Assembly (NCBI RefSeq): GCF_007678255.1
Contig: NZ_VEED01000013.1
Coordinates: 73,649 to 137,648 of the forward strand
Reading direction: 5' to 3'
Origin: Bacillus sp. X1(2014)
Lineage (GTDB): Bacteria; Bacillota; Bacilli; Bacillales_B; DSM-18226
DNA: 64,000 nt
In this document: piece by piece, positions 7,871-17,489 of the stretch
Position numbering within the stretch: position 1 is the stretch's first letter
Layout of the letters: each line of letters starts with the position of its first letter
Translations under genes and position numbers: made by a program
Notes under the pieces: generated by a model
Told to the model about the DNA's origin: nothing
Database searches by the model: none
What the model saw: only the letters and a program-made list of their open reading frames with translations

Positions 7871-8830
7871 TTACTTAGTGAATTTTAGTTTAATATCACC
7901 ATTATAAGGTATATGCTCAACAGTTATGGTTATATCTTTCCCATCTTTATCTTTACCTTTTCTTTTATAGGTGAATTTATTTTCATTAAGCTCTGTTAAT
8001 TCAAGAACAGCACCATACTTCATCCCTAGGGAAACATGGGCTCTTATCTTATTTCCATGTACGACATCGAAATAGCCATAATCACCGCGGCTTTCACCAG
8101 TCTTGGCATCAAAAAATTCATATTTATTTGTCTTATCATCATATTTGGCAAGACCTAAATAATTTGAATTATAACTGGATACATCGTTGCCATTTTCATC
8201 TAATGCCACGGTTCCTTGCCATAGGGTACCTGCTAATATTTTATCCCCATCAATGTTTGTCACTACTTCTCCTGTAGTCGATTGCAACTTTTTATCCGGA
8301 TCAGTAAAGGAAAGTTCTGTTTCTTTATAAGGAATATGATCAACAAATACCTCTACATCGTTACCATTAGCATCTTTACCCATTCTTTTATAGGTAAACA
8401 TATCTTTATTTAGCTCTGTTATTTTGACAACAGCCTGGTAACCCATCGATTCTGAAATTAATACTCTAACCTTCCCATCGTTGGTGATAAAGAAAGTTCC
8501 TTTATCGCCACGACTTTCTTTGGTGGTTTTATCAAAAAATTCATATCTCGATGTTTCATCGTCATATTTGGCAAGACCAATAAAGTTTGCATTATATTTT
8601 GTTAAGTCATTATTATCTTTATCATATACCTTTGTTCCTTGCCAGTTTGTATTGCTTAGTATACTAGCCAATTTCTGCCCTTTAGTTACCTTATTTTCCT
8701 TTATACTATCTTTAGCTTTTTGTTCTTGCTTCTGTTCACTTTGATTTGCTTGTGCAATGGTGTTACAACCTGTTAGTAATAATGTGAACCCGAGTAGTAT
8801 TGAGGAAAATGTTTTTACTTTTTTATTCAT
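7871..8830 (-). CDS. Lipoprotein with two tandem DUF4822 domains
   Basis: A 319-residue protein with a lipoprotein signal (lipobox LLTGC, Cys at residue 22), a Lys/Glu/Gln-rich linker, and two homologous ~125-residue units. Unit 1 (about 55-177) and unit 2 (about 200-315) share the order TxWQGT, NxNxLGLAKYDD, YEFFD, ESRGDxG and FTYKR-GKD, then HIPY. The repeats resemble DUF4822, a domain of unknown function in Firmicute lipoproteins. The protein should be anchored to the outer face of the membrane. ATG 8830 is preceded by AAGGAGACT. Confidence 0.85.
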   Translation of the reverse strand: MNKKVKTFSSILLGFTLLLTGCNTIAQANQSEQKQEQKAKDSIKENKVTKGQKLASILSNTNWQGTKVYDKDNNDLTKYNANFIGLAKYDDETSRYEFFDKTTKESRGDKGTFFITNDGKVRVLISESMGYQAVVKITELNKDMFTYKRMGKDANGNDVEVFVDHIPYKETELSFTDPDKKLQSTTGEVVTNIDGDKILAGTLWQGTVALDENGNDVSSYNSNYLGLAKYDDKTNKYEFFDAKTGESRGDYGYFDVVHGNKIRAHVSLGMKYGAVLELTELNENKFTYKRKGKDKDGKDITITVEHIPYNGDIKLKFTK

Positions 8831-8935
8831 TTTGTAGTCTCCTTATTTCATTATTGTAGTGTATTTAATAATAGTATCTATAATTTATAGAAAAAATATG
8901 GCTTATTTTTACTTAGTGAGGCTTATACGATCCTG

Positions 8936-9646
8936 TTATTTCGCTCGTGCTTTTAACAAAATTTGTTCAATCTCTTTAAATCCTTTTGCTCGTGCGTGTT
9001 GTAAAGGTGTCACATTCTTATTATCAGGAATATTGACATTTGCCCCATGATCTATTAGTAATTGCACTGTTTGCTGCTGTTTTTCGTCACCGTTACCCAA
9101 AAAAATCGCTTCTAGTAAAGCTGTCCAACCTAGATTATTTACATGATTAACATCAACATCAGTACTGGTAAGAAGTTCTTTAATAACATCCACATATCCA
9201 TGTTCAGAGGCAGGGATTAAAGCAGTTCCTCCATACCGGTTAGTTACAGATGGGTCGGCACCTGCTTCAATCGTAAGTTTAAGAATATCTATATATCCTT
9301 CAGCGCCAGCATACAGGAAGGGGTTATTTTTCATGTTGTCCTGGATGTTGACATCTGCCCCCGCGTCAATTAGGATTTTTGCATTCTCTACGTCATTGTT
9401 ATAAGTCGCAATCATCGTGGCAGTTCGACCTTGGGAGTCCTGTGAATTAATATCAATACCTTCCTCAATTAGTCTTCTTATGGTGTCCGTTTCTTTGTGT
9501 TCTGCAGCTTGAAATAGTTGTTGATTCACTTCTATCTCTCCTTTTCTCTCATTTTGCTGTTTATTTGGATCTCCAGCGTTTTCAGAGGCACATCCCTGAA
9601 GAATGAAAATACATCCAATGATTATTGTCAGCCACCTCCACATCAC
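8936..9646 (-). CDS. Ankyrin-repeat lipoprotein
   Basis: A 236-residue protein with a lipobox (LQGC, Cys at residue 18) and about five ankyrin repeats from residue 45 onward. Repeat hallmarks such as GRTATMIATYNND, LIDAGADVN, GGTALIPASEHGY and LLIDHGANVN are easy to see. Ankyrin repeats bind proteins, so this is likely a surface-exposed adaptor or scaffold. It lies between the DUF4822 lipoprotein and the two-component system, all on the minus strand but with gaps of ~100-170 bp. Confidence 0.88.
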   Translation of the reverse strand: MMWRWLTIIIGCIFILQGCASENAGDPNKQQNERKGEIEVNQQLFQAAEHKETDTIRRLIEEGIDINSQDSQGRTATMIATYNNDVENAKILIDAGADVNIQDNMKNNPFLYAGAEGYIDILKLTIEAGADPSVTNRYGGTALIPASEHGYVDVIKELLTSTDVDVNHVNNLGWTALLEAIFLGNGDEKQQQTVQLLIDHGANVNIPDNKNVTPLQHARAKGFKEIEQILLKARAK

Positions 9647-9717
9647 AAGCTCACCAGCCTATCGTTAATCTTTACTTAAGTTATGTTAATGCTTAATCTT
9701 AAACTCCCTCTAAATAA

Positions 9718-9748
9718 TTTCTTAAAAAAAGATAAACTTTTTAAGAAA
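9718..9748. repeat. AT-rich inverted repeat
   Basis: TTTCTTAAAAA and TTTTTAAGAAA are perfect 11-base arms around a 9-base centre, between the two-component system and the ankyrin gene. It may be a terminator or a binding site. Confidence 0.35.
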
Positions 9749-9770
9749 ATTTCTTAATATATCCATAAAA

Positions 9771-9797
9771 AAAATACCGCCACCTTAGTGACGGTAT
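9771..9797. terminator. Terminator of the two-component operon
   Basis: ATACCGCCAC pairs with GTGACGGTAT around a short loop, 20 bp after the response-regulator stop. The plus-strand A run gives a U tract in the minus-strand transcript. Confidence 0.75.
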
Positions 9798-9816
9798 CTA
9801 AAACAGATTAATTAAT

Positions 9817-10506
9817 TTACACATTGAATCGATACCCGGCTCCCCAAACAGTTTCCAAGAATTTGGGTTGTGAAGGATCCCTTTCAATTTTCCCTCGTAT
9901 TTTCCTGATATGAACTGTCACTGTTGAAACATCTGCTGCTGATTCTAACTCCCATATATTTTCATATAGCTGTTCTTTGCTTAATACTTGATTTGGATGC
10001 ATGACAAGAAACACAAACAAATCGAATTCTTTTGTTGTGAACGGAATTTCTTCTCCGTTCATATGAACTTTGCGCGCTGACTTATCAATGGATATTCCAT
10101 GAACGAAAATGGTATTTGATTTAGCTTGATTTCCTGCTAAACGTTCAAAACGCTCTAAATGTGCTTTCACCCTAGCTACCAGTTCACTTGGACTAAAAGG
10201 TTTGGTAATATAATCGTCCGCCCCTAAACCGAGACCTCGAATTTTATCGATCTCGTCTTTTTTAGCGGATACAAACAAAATAGGAATATTTTTAACCGCA
10301 CGTATTTGTTTACATATCTCAAACCCATTTACACCTGGGAGCATGACATCCAAAATAATTAAATCATAATGATTTTGAAGAGCTAGTAGGAGACCTGAAT
10401 CACCATCATGATGAATTTCAACATTAAAATGATTAATTTCTAGATAGTCTCTTTGCAGTTCTGAAATACTAACATCGTCTTCAATAAGCAATATCTTTTT
10501 CACCAT
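9817..10506 (-). CDS. OmpR/PhoB-family response regulator
   Basis: A 229-residue response regulator. The receiver domain (1-120) has acidic pocket residues at 10-11, the phospho-acceptor Asp53 in LIILDVMLPG, a Thr/Ser at ~82 and Lys in FVSAKK. The C-terminal winged helix (130-229) shows FTTKEFDLFVFLVMHP and VTVHIRKIRGKIE. AAAGGAGATGT precedes the ATG. It overlaps the upstream kinase gene by 7 bp, so the two are translationally coupled and certainly form one system. Confidence 0.95.
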   Translation of the reverse strand: MVKKILLIEDDVSISELQRDYLEINHFNVEIHHDGDSGLLLALQNHYDLIILDVMLPGVNGFEICKQIRAVKNIPILFVSAKKDEIDKIRGLGLGADDYITKPFSPSELVARVKAHLERFERLAGNQAKSNTIFVHGISIDKSARKVHMNGEEIPFTTKEFDLFVFLVMHPNQVLSKEQLYENIWELESAADVSTVTVHIRKIRGKIERDPSQPKFLETVWGAGYRFNV

Positions 10507-11972
10507 ACATCTCCTTTCTTCTTTAAGGAAAAGAAGATACTTGTACCTTTACCTAGCTTGCTTTTAGCCCACATTTCCCCTCCATGCTCTTGAATGACAT
10601 GTTTTGTGATCGCAAGTCCTAAGCCACTTCCGCCTGTCTGAGAATTTCTAGATTGTTCTGCCCGGTAAAAGCGATCAAAAATGTAAGGTAAAGCAGCCGG
10701 CTCGATCCCTTGTCCGTTATCCTTTACTTGAACAGTTATGTCAGAAATTCCTTCATTTAGAGAAATGGTAATGTTCTTTTGGTCCTTATTCATATATTTT
10801 ACACAATTGCTAATTAGGTTGGCCAATACGCGTTTTAACTTCTCCCTATCTGCTATTACATTTATCGGTTTGTCCAAAAGATGAAGGTCAATTTGAATCC
10901 CTTGTTGGAGTAAATCAAGATATAGGTCTTCTACGTAGTCTCTCAAATATTTATCCAGTTCGATGGTTTCAAAAGTAAAGGGCTCTTTTTTTAGATCTAG
11001 CTTGGAAAATAAGAACAGTTCATCTATCAATGAATCCATATATCTAGCTTTTTGGTACACAGTTGATAAATACTTGTCCATCTTCTGTGGAGTATTAGCT
11101 ACGCCATCTTTTATCCCCTCAACATACCCAATAATTGAAGTAATAGGAGTCTTCAAATCATGCGAAATATTGGACAATAGTTCTTTTCGATTTTCCTCAT
11201 ACTGAATCTGGAGATTTACGGACTCTTTTAATTTAATTCTCATATCCTCAAACGTTTTATTTAATTGTCCGATTTCATCATTCGAAGCAGCTTTGATTTC
11301 AAAATTTAGATCTCCTGATTTTATTCTCTCTGCACCTTCTCTAAGAACTGAAATGGGCTTGATGATGCTGCGTGAAACTAGATAGTTCAAAAGTCCAATA
11401 ATCATGATAAACAGAATTAGCAATAGGCCGAATAAAATTGGAAACAACTCCCGAGTCAATTCGGCATAGGAGCTTACCTTTCTTAAAACAAAGATACTTC
11501 CTTTACTATTATCCGGAAAATAGAAATCAAACTTCACATACGTAAAAAAGGAATCTTCAATTTTAATCGTATCTCGTGTGTTAATATTCGTTGCTTCAAA
11601 TCCGGGAAGAGATTTAAGTAATGCATGCCGATCAAGAGTGGGGGAAGCGTACTCTATGTTTTGATTTTTTCTTACGACAATTTTAATGCCTTGTTGGTCA
11701 ATCTTTTTCAGGTTCTCTTGAATTAGAAGCTGCGTAGGTTTATTCTTAGCCAACAGCTTTAAATCAAGAAACACACTTTCCTCTATTGGAGTTAATGGCT
11801 TTTGAACATAGGATTTTTTGTAAAAATGCTCGATGGATTTAACATCACCTGTGATCGAAAAAATAAGTAAAAAACCGGCTGCTAAAAATAAAATGATAGA
11901 AATAAGGATTACCCCAACATAAGACAGCAGAAACCTCATTTTAATTGACATCATATTCACTCCAGTGTACAT
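10500..11972 (-). CDS. Membrane sensor histidine kinase
   Basis: A 490-residue kinase: membrane segments at about 15-38 and 177-198 enclose a ~138-residue extracellular sensor. HAMP is at about 200-252, HisKA has the phospho-acceptor His271 (NISHDLKTP), and HATPase boxes follow (NLISNCVKYM, DNGQGIEP, GSGLGLAITK). The start is uncertain: ATG 11972, or the ATG-ATG pair 18-21 bp later at residues 7-8. The kinase is the first gene of the operon, the reverse of the common regulator-first order. Nothing beside it shows the signal. Confidence 0.93.
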   Translation of the reverse strand: MYTGVNMMSIKMRFLLSYVGVILISIILFLAAGFLLIFSITGDVKSIEHFYKKSYVQKPLTPIEESVFLDLKLLAKNKPTQLLIQENLKKIDQQGIKIVVRKNQNIEYASPTLDRHALLKSLPGFEATNINTRDTIKIEDSFFTYVKFDFYFPDNSKGSIFVLRKVSSYAELTRELFPILFGLLLILFIMIIGLLNYLVSRSIIKPISVLREGAERIKSGDLNFEIKAASNDEIGQLNKTFEDMRIKLKESVNLQIQYEENRKELLSNISHDLKTPITSIIGYVEGIKDGVANTPQKMDKYLSTVYQKARYMDSLIDELFLFSKLDLKKEPFTFETIELDKYLRDYVEDLYLDLLQQGIQIDLHLLDKPINVIADREKLKRVLANLISNCVKYMNKDQKNITISLNEGISDITVQVKDNGQGIEPAALPYIFDRFYRAEQSRNSQTGGSGLGLAITKHVIQEHGGEMWAKSKLGKGTSIFFSLKKKGDVW

Positions 11973-12340
11973 CTCTTCCTCATTCTTTAGTAGAAGTTCA
12001 ACATTTTGGCTTGTTCTTGAATGAGAGATACTGTTTGCAAATGTACCATATCATATAATCCTTAAAACTTTCTAAAATAAATATGAAAAATCCTTAAAAC
12101 ATTTAACAATAAACGGCTTAAATAATAATGGTTTAGAAACGGGATTATTTTTAAAAAATTTTCCAAGAACATAATTTCTTATTTTAGAAAACTGCTTCTA
12201 CATTGAAAATGCATTTTTTTTCTTGTTAAAATTGATTATTAAGGTGTGATTTTTGGAAGGGATAAACCTCATTTAGATACGTCACTGAGAACCTTATCAT
12301 AAGTAAATGAGGATGTTAGCCCAATGCCTCTCCTTAAGGG

Positions 12341-12573
12341 TGGGGAACAGGTTAAGCATCCGATTTGATAAATAGACGGAGAAATTTCGCTTAATTTGTG
12401 AAAAGTATAAAAAATGGCTTCAATAGACGGAGAGATTCCGCCTATTGAATCGAAAAACATGAAAAGGGGGGAGTTTGCTTTGCATAATCGGAAAACCTCC
12501 CCTTATTTACCCCGAAACGAGCTCCATTCTGTATCTAACCGGAAAATCTCCGCTTATTTTACTTCTGCTGTTT
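12341..12573 (+). repeat. Palindrome-rich dispersed intergenic repeat, copy 1
   Basis: About 230 bp made of several imperfect palindromes of the type AATAGACGGAGAGATTCC-GCCTATT and CGGAAAATCTCCGCTTAT. The same series of blocks occurs in reverse orientation at 43797-44026, including the outer AACAGGTTAAG-like and CTTATTTTACTT flanks. It is an extended repeat, not just a shared motif. It codes for nothing I can see. Function unknown: it may be a structured RNA, a non-autonomous mobile element or a nucleoid site. Confidence 0.8.
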
Positions 12574-12706
12574 ACTTAATCAAGGACATGACTTCTTATT
12601 TAAATGGAAGTGAGATGAAAACCAACACGAGACGGATTTGTTAATATATGAGAGGGTGCCTTGATTTTAGCATTCATTTTGTTATCTCAAAAATCCCTCG
12701 GAAATC

Positions 12707-12733
12707 TCATTTCAAGCGAGATTTTCCCTTTTC
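12707..12733. repeat. Inverted repeat before the IclR gene
   Basis: GGAAATCTC and GAGATTTTCC form a hairpin with a 9-base loop, followed by CTTTT. It is ~140 bp upstream of the regulator start and could be a terminator or an operator. Confidence 0.35.
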
Positions 12734-12870
12734 CTTGCTTGTCAATTTTTATGGTAGGAGTATATTTAAGTTGTATGGAAGAAAAGCTTAATGAATACAT
12801 AGAAAAGTTCATCGCAGGAGTAACTACGATGCGAAAAGCGAAATGGTGAATGGGAAGGAGACTACTATTA

Positions 12871-13626
12871 ATGAACAACAAAAATAAAACGGTTGTCCGT
12901 TCGATGGATGTATTAAATCTATTTATTGAGCATACCGAATTATCCTTTCAAGAAATTATTAATCTATCGGGGATTCCGAAAACTTCAGTCTATCGAATGC
13001 TCAGGTCGTTAGAGGAAATGGAGTTCTTGGAAAAAGGAAGTGATTCGAAATACCGACTTGGACTCTTGTTTCTCAAATTTGGTCATCTGGTTTTGGGTAG
13101 GATTGATTTGCGTAAGATTTCCTATCCGTTTATGAATGAATTGCATAATGATGTGAAGGAAGCAATTAACTTAATTGTTAGAGATGGAAATGAAGCGATC
13201 TATATTGAGAAAATTGACACAAAACAAAAGGTTCGTCTCTATACTGCGATAGGAAGGAAAAGCCCACTCTATGCTGGTGCTTGTCCACGTGCTATCTTGT
13301 CTTTTTTACCTGATTCGGAAGTGCAGGCATACCTCGAATCAATTGAGCCGAAATCGTTTGCAATTGGTACAATTACTGACAAAGATAAAATTTATGAATC
13401 GATAAAACAGGCAAGAATAGATGGATTTACAATCAGTCATTCTGAATTGGAAAATCATACATCCGCCATTGCCGCTCCGATTTTTAATCACAAAGGAGAA
13501 GTTGTTGCGGGTATAAGTATCGCTGGTATCGAAGCAAATTATCAGGGGGAGAACATTGAGAACTATGCAAAGAAAGTAAAAAACGTTGCAAAGGAAATAT
13601 CAATGCGTTTAGGGTATACAGAATAA
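12871..13626 (+). CDS. kipR: IclR-family regulator (KipR-like)
   Basis: From ATG 12871 the product is 251 aa. This start has GGAAGGAG 10 bp upstream, whereas the ATG at 12850 would place the binding site inside the gene. Residues 5-70 form the winged helix (FQEIINLSGIPKTSVYRMLR), and about 80-250 form the IclR effector domain with GRKSPLYAGACPRAILS and a late ISHSELE...AIAAPIF stretch. It is convergent with the pyroglutamate operon and resembles KipR, which represses the ycsFGI-kip operon in B. subtilis. The symbol rests on context as well as family. Confidence 0.75.
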   Translation: MNNKNKTVVRSMDVLNLFIEHTELSFQEIINLSGIPKTSVYRMLRSLEEMEFLEKGSDSKYRLGLLFLKFGHLVLGRIDLRKISYPFMNELHNDVKEAINLIVRDGNEAIYIEKIDTKQKVRLYTAIGRKSPLYAGACPRAILSFLPDSEVQAYLESIEPKSFAIGTITDKDKIYESIKQARIDGFTISHSELENHTSAIAAPIFNHKGEVVAGISIAGIEANYQGENIENYAKKVKNVAKEISMRLGYTE

Positions 13627-13629
13627 AAA

Positions 13630-13682
13630 GAACGGGGTGGTCTCTGCATCAATGCAATTTGATGTAGAGACCGCCCCGTTCC
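13630..13682. terminator. Long bidirectional terminator
   Basis: A 23-base stem (GAACGGGGTGGTCTC... paired with ...GAGACCGCCCCGTTC) lies between the convergent regulator and accC genes. One of the strongest hairpins in the window. Confidence 0.85.
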
Positions 13683-13700
13683 TTCTATATAATCTACATT

Positions 13701-15065
13701 TTAAACTTTTGGTGTTACAGTATATTTTTCAAGGAATTTCGTGTTGAAGTTGCCGCTTAAAAACACGTCGTTTTGCAGCAAGCCTTGGTGGAATGGAATG
13801 GTTGTATAAACCCCTTTTACTTCAAGTTCTTCAAGTGCACGTTTCATTTTACGAATGGCTTCCTCTCTCGTTTTACTATGTACAATCAATTTTGCAATCA
13901 TAGAATCATAGAAGGGTGGAATGGTGTACCCTGTATAAACAGCCGAGTCGATGCGGACACCAAGACCTCCAGGAAGGGTATACTCTGTTATTTTTCCAGG
14001 CGAAGGCATGAAGTCATTTAGGTAATTTTCGGCATTTATCCGGCACTCGATTGACCAGCCCGTTAGCATGATATCTTTCTGTTGAAGTTGTAACGGTAAA
14101 CCAGAAGCAATGCGTATCTGTTCCTGAACCAAATCGACACCTGTGACCATCTCGGTAATTGGGTGCTCGACTTGGATACGGGTATTCATTTCCATGAAAT
14201 AGAATGTGTCATTTGTATAATCGTAAATAAATTCAACCGTACCTGCCCCAACATAGTTGACTGCTTGGGCTGCTTGAATAGCTGCCAGCCCCATTTTCGC
14301 GCGCGTCTCGGATGAAACTGCTGGGGATGGAGTTTCTTCAATTAGCTTTTGCATTCTTCGTTGGATTGTGCAATCACGTTCGCCGAGATGAATGACGTTT
14401 CCAGCCATATCAGCCAAAATTTGAATTTCAACGTGACGAAAATCCTCTATAAATTTTTCTAAATAGACACCTGGATCACCAAAGGCAGTTGCAGCTTCCT
14501 GCTGTGTAATTTCAATTCCCTTTTTTAAGCTATCGGCATCACGTGCAACACGGATGCCTTTTCCACCGCCACCGGCTGTTGCCTTAATAATCACTGGAAA
14601 TCCAATTTTTTTAGCAATCTGCAAGCCTTCCTCAAAATCCTTAATAATTCCGTCAGACCCTGGGACGATTAAAACACCGGCATCTTTCATCGTCTGCCGC
14701 GCAACGTCTTTAATACCCATCTTGCGAATGGAGTCAGGTGATGGACCAATAAAGACGATGCCACATTCACCACATAATGCAGCAAATTCAGCATTTTCAG
14801 CAAGAAATCCGTAGCCAGGGTGGATGCCATCGACATTAGTCAACGTTGCAATCTTAATGATATTTTCGATGTTTAAATAACTGTCTCTAGAAGGTGCAGG
14901 TCCCACACAATAGGCTTCATCCGCTATTTTCACATGGAGTGCATCCCGATCGGCTTCCGAAAAGACAGCAACCGTTTTGATGTTAAGCTCCTTACAAGCG
15001 CGGATAATTCGGACAGCAATCTCTCCTCGATTAGCGATTAATATTTTTGTAAGCATCTCATTCAC
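13701..15065 (-). CDS. accC: Biotin carboxylase subunit (AccC-like)
   Basis: A 454-residue ATP-grasp enzyme with the standard opening [18 protein letters not shown], the [12 protein letters not shown] block, the Gly-rich ATP loop [11 protein letters not shown] (about 163-173) and [12 protein letters not shown] (about 292-303) carrying catalytic residues. It carboxylates biotin on the carrier. Length matches AccC. It ends the minus-strand pxpB-pxpC-accB-accC run and overlaps accB by 8 bp. In this setting it likely serves a dedicated carboxylation in 5-oxoproline use or another carboxylase; housekeeping fatty-acid use cannot be excluded. Confidence 0.92.
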   Translation of the reverse strand: MNEMLTKILIANRGEIAVRIIRACKELNIKTVAVFSEADRDALHVKIADEAYCVGPAPSRDSYLNIENIIKIATLTNVDGIHPGYGFLAENAEFAALCGECGIVFIGPSPDSIRKMGIKDVARQTMKDAGVLIVPGSDGIIKDFEEGLQIAKKIGFPVIIKATAGGGGKGIRVARDADSLKKGIEITQQEAATAFGDPGVYLEKFIEDFRHVEIQILADMAGNVIHLGERDCTIQRRMQKLIEETPSPAVSSETRAKMGLAAIQAAQAVNYVGAGTVEFIYDYTNDTFYFMEMNTRIQVEHPITEMVTGVDLVQEQIRIASGLPLQLQQKDIMLTGWSIECRINAENYLNDFMPSPGKITEYTLPGGLGVRIDSAVYTGYTIPPFYDSMIAKLIVHSKTREEAIRKMKRALEELEVKGVYTTIPFHQGLLQNDVFLSGNFNTKFLEKYTVTPKV

Positions 15066-15528
15066 TCACCTTCACGGTAAACAATGGCTGCCCATATTCA
15101 ATAATTTGTCCGTCATTCACTAAAATTTCGATGATTTCCCCGTTGACATCAGCATGGACTTCATTTAATAGTTTCATAGCTTCTAAAATACATACAGTTT
15201 CGCTTTGGGAAACCATTGATCCTACTTGGACGAAAGGCTCTGCGTCTGGATTTGGACGCGCATAGAATGTTCCAATCATTGGTGATTTAATGACATGTAA
15301 GCTGCTATCGTCCTGGTCAGCGGTATTTACTGTAGGATTAGCAACTTCTAGAGGGAGATGTGGCAATGCCTTATCAGCAATCATGTGCTGATTTTCAAAG
15401 TTTGCAGCCAAGTTTTCTACCCCTTGCTTTTGGTAAAAAAGCTTAAAATCTCCTTTTTCTAGTTTCATAATGTCAATAGAAGATTGTTCAATGATTTCCA
15501 AGAATCCTTTTAATTCGTCGATTTTCAT
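15058..15528 (-). CDS. accB: Biotin carboxyl carrier protein (AccB-like)
   Basis: From ATG 15528 the product is 156 aa. The alternative ATG at 15546 overlaps the upstream stop codon but has no ribosome binding site, while AGAGGA precedes 15528. The N-terminal third is variable with a short amphipathic helix ([13 protein letters not shown]). The C-terminal ~75 residues form the biotinyl domain with [13 protein letters not shown] and the biotinylated Lys in EAMKLLNEV. It pairs with AccC next to it. Having both beside pxpBC is common in bacilli. Confidence 0.92.
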   Translation of the reverse strand: MKIDELKGFLEIIEQSSIDIMKLEKGDFKLFYQKQGVENLAANFENQHMIADKALPHLPLEVANPTVNTADQDDSSLHVIKSPMIGTFYARPNPDAEPFVQVGSMVSQSETVCILEAMKLLNEVHADVNGEIIEILVNDGQIIEYGQPLFTVKVSE

Positions 15529-15542
15529 CTGTTCATGTCCTC

Positions 15543-16538
15543 TCATTTATGAAATGCTTTAAAATGAATGCCCATCGATAATTTCCGTAGCATCTGCTCT
15601 TGCTTTATTAATTCTAATTCTGCTTGTTCAAGCGAAACTTCCTTGAATTGGATGTTAGCGTTTGGCTGCATCTGTGCTAAACAAGGTAGATCAGTAGAAA
15701 TGACCTGACCGATTTTTGGATATCCTCCTGTCGTTTGTCGATCAACCATTAAAATAATGGGTTGTCCGTTTGAAGGGACTTGAATGGTACCGTATGTGAC
15801 CCCTTCTGATAACAACTCAAATTTTTCTGATAAGCTGAGTGATTCGCCTTCCAACCGATAGCCCATCCGATCAGCTTGAGTTGTTAATCTATAGTGCTTT
15901 GAAAAAAAAGTTTGTTGACCGTCTCTATCGAAACGATCGAACTCAGCACCATGTAAAACCCTAATTGTTTGTGTTTTATTGAATGTCAAAAATTCTGTAT
16001 AGTTTACAAACCATTTAAAATGGGTAGACATTCTTTCTAGCTGATGAACGAATGTCTGACTTAGTAGATTGAGGTCTCCACATTCGAACACATCCCCTTT
16101 TTGTAATGCTCTGCCTTGAAGTCCTCCAATAGCAGCACGAAGATAAGTGCTTTTACTTCCCATAACTTCAGGAACCTCTATTCCGCCGGCGAATGCCACG
16201 TAGGCCCTGCACCCATTAATTGCGGATTTAAATTGTAAAATAGATCCTTTGCGAATCAGGACCGGCCGCCACATGGGTGCTATTTCTCCGTCGATGGTAG
16301 GCTGCAGGTCTCCTCCTGTAATGGCAACTAACTCATCAGAATCAAATTGAAGAGTTGTCCCAAAAAGCGTAATTTCAAGTGCTCCTTCGCCTTCGTCATT
16401 TCCGACAAGTAAATTTGCAATTCTAAGAGAAATAGGATCCATAGCTCCACTGACGATTACCCCAAATTTTTGTGAGCCGTATCTCCCTAAATCTTGAATC
16501 GTAGTCAATAATCCAGGATGAAGCACTTTAATGCTCAT
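15543..16538 (-). CDS. pxpC: 5-oxoprolinase subunit C (KipA-like)
   Basis: A 331-residue carboxyltransferase-like/allophanate-hydrolase-subunit-2 protein. It opens IKVLHPGLLTTIQDLGR-YG and carries GAMDP, LEITLFG, ITGGDL and a late VDRQTTGGYPKIG block, all typical of PxpC/KipA. With PxpA and PxpB it forms the ATP-dependent 5-oxoprolinase that opens pyroglutamate to glutamate. KipA also counteracts KipI in B. subtilis. It overlaps pxpB by 4 bp. Confidence 0.92.
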   Translation of the reverse strand: MSIKVLHPGLLTTIQDLGRYGSQKFGVIVSGAMDPISLRIANLLVGNDEGEGALEITLFGTTLQFDSDELVAITGGDLQPTIDGEIAPMWRPVLIRKGSILQFKSAINGCRAYVAFAGGIEVPEVMGSKSTYLRAAIGGLQGRALQKGDVFECGDLNLLSQTFVHQLERMSTHFKWFVNYTEFLTFNKTQTIRVLHGAEFDRFDRDGQQTFFSKHYRLTTQADRMGYRLEGESLSLSEKFELLSEGVTYGTIQVPSNGQPIILMVDRQTTGGYPKIGQVISTDLPCLAQMQPNANIQFKEVSLEQAELELIKQEQMLRKLSMGIHFKAFHK

Positions 16539-17269
16539 TGTTTCATCTCCTTATAGGCAGCATACTCTTCAGGCGTTATCGGTACATAGCGGATTCTATC
16601 TCCAGACTGTAACATCGTTGGAGGTGAAAGTTCTGGAAGAAACAAATCAAGCGGAGTACGGCCGATAATTTGCCATCCCCCGGGTGTTTCCAGCGGGTAG
16701 ATGCCTGTTTGTTTACCAGCAATTCCAACAGATCCCGGCGCGATGGCAAGACGGGGTGAATCCTTACGTGGTGTGGCAATTCTTTCATCCATTCCACCCA
16801 TGAACGGAAACCCCGGTGCAAAGCCAATCATATAAACTAAGTAATCATTTGAAGAATGAATTTGAATTACCTGTTCAACAGAAAGTCCATGATAACTTGC
16901 TACATACTCCAAATCTGGACCAAACTCTCCTCCGTACAGGACTGGGATTGTTATCAGCCGTTGTTCGGGTGTTTCAGTAGTCCCTAATTTATCCAGTAAC
17001 GCTAATATAAAAGAGCTGACTTTTTTGTAAGGACTTGATGCTTCTTTGTCTGTGCGGGACAAATAGACGGCAACAGGATTGTAATATATTGTCAAACTAT
17101 TATAAGAAGGCACAGATTCTATCAATCCTGTAAATGGCTCTTTTTCTAATAAGTTGGAAAGGTTTTTCACTTTTTCATGGATGGCTGGGCTGATTCCGTC
17201 GCCTAACTGAATGACTAGCGCAGAATCCCCTAAAGGCCTTATGTTCGTATTATTTTTCTGATGGGCCAT
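16535..17269 (-). CDS. pxpB: 5-oxoprolinase subunit B (KipI-like)
   Basis: A 244-residue allophanate-hydrolase-subunit-1-family protein: IRPLGDSALVIQLG at the start, then VPSYNSLTIYYNP, IGFAPGFPFMGG and the end block APGSVGIAGKQTGIYPLETP-GGWQIIGRTP. In B. subtilis the homologue KipI also inhibits the sporulation kinase KinA. GAGGAG sits 9 bp before the ATG. It is the first gene of the minus-strand operon and faces pxpA across a shared control region. Confidence 0.93.
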   Translation of the reverse strand: MAHQKNNTNIRPLGDSALVIQLGDGISPAIHEKVKNLSNLLEKEPFTGLIESVPSYNSLTIYYNPVAVYLSRTDKEASSPYKKVSSFILALLDKLGTTETPEQRLITIPVLYGGEFGPDLEYVASYHGLSVEQVIQIHSSNDYLVYMIGFAPGFPFMGGMDERIATPRKDSPRLAIAPGSVGIAGKQTGIYPLETPGGWQIIGRTPLDLFLPELSPPTMLQSGDRIRYVPITPEEYAAYKEMKQ

Positions 17270-17287
17270 AATAAACAGCTCCTCGAA

Positions 17288-17304
17288 GTTTCGAATTTCG
17301 GTAC
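17288..17304 (-). promoter_or_regulatory. Putative KipR operator, pxpB side
   Basis: Read on the minus strand, GTACCGAAATTCGAAAC matches 14 of 17 positions of the palindrome at 17473-17489. It sits 19 bp upstream of the pxpB start, a good place for repression. Confidence 0.5.
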
Positions 17305-17472
17305 TTAAGTTCTGTTAAACGGATATTACAAATATTATAGTTTACATTCAAATTTAAAAGCAAGTCTAGAAATATAGAATATTATGATATTTACAATTTT
17401 CATATAATTTTGCAAACTATATATTCAACTAAAAATATTTATGCTAGAATGGGTTTAAGTTTCAAAACTAAA

Positions 17473-17489
17473 GTTCCGAAATACGGAAC
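17473..17489 (+). promoter_or_regulatory. Putative KipR operator, pxpA side
   Basis: GTTCCGAAATACGGAAC is a palindrome with 6-base arms, 50 bp before the pxpA start. TTCCG-N5-CGGAA sites are plausible for IclR-family regulators. Binding by the nearby KipR-like protein is inferred. Confidence 0.55.

Larger units (their letters stand above)
11973..12870. other. Long intergenic region upstream of the IclR gene
   Basis: Nearly 900 bp without a convincing gene. It holds an AT-rich stretch (11973-12250) that likely carries the kinase promoter, the palindrome-rich repeat at 12341-12573, and a hairpin at 12707-12733. Short open frames here lack ribosome binding sites or plausible composition. Confidence 0.6.

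Noticed and set aside
12661..12849. 62-codon frame starting at TTG before the IclR gene
   Set aside because: Composition is not protein-like in the first half and it spans a hairpin. Only a weak start signal is present, so it is treated as intergenic.
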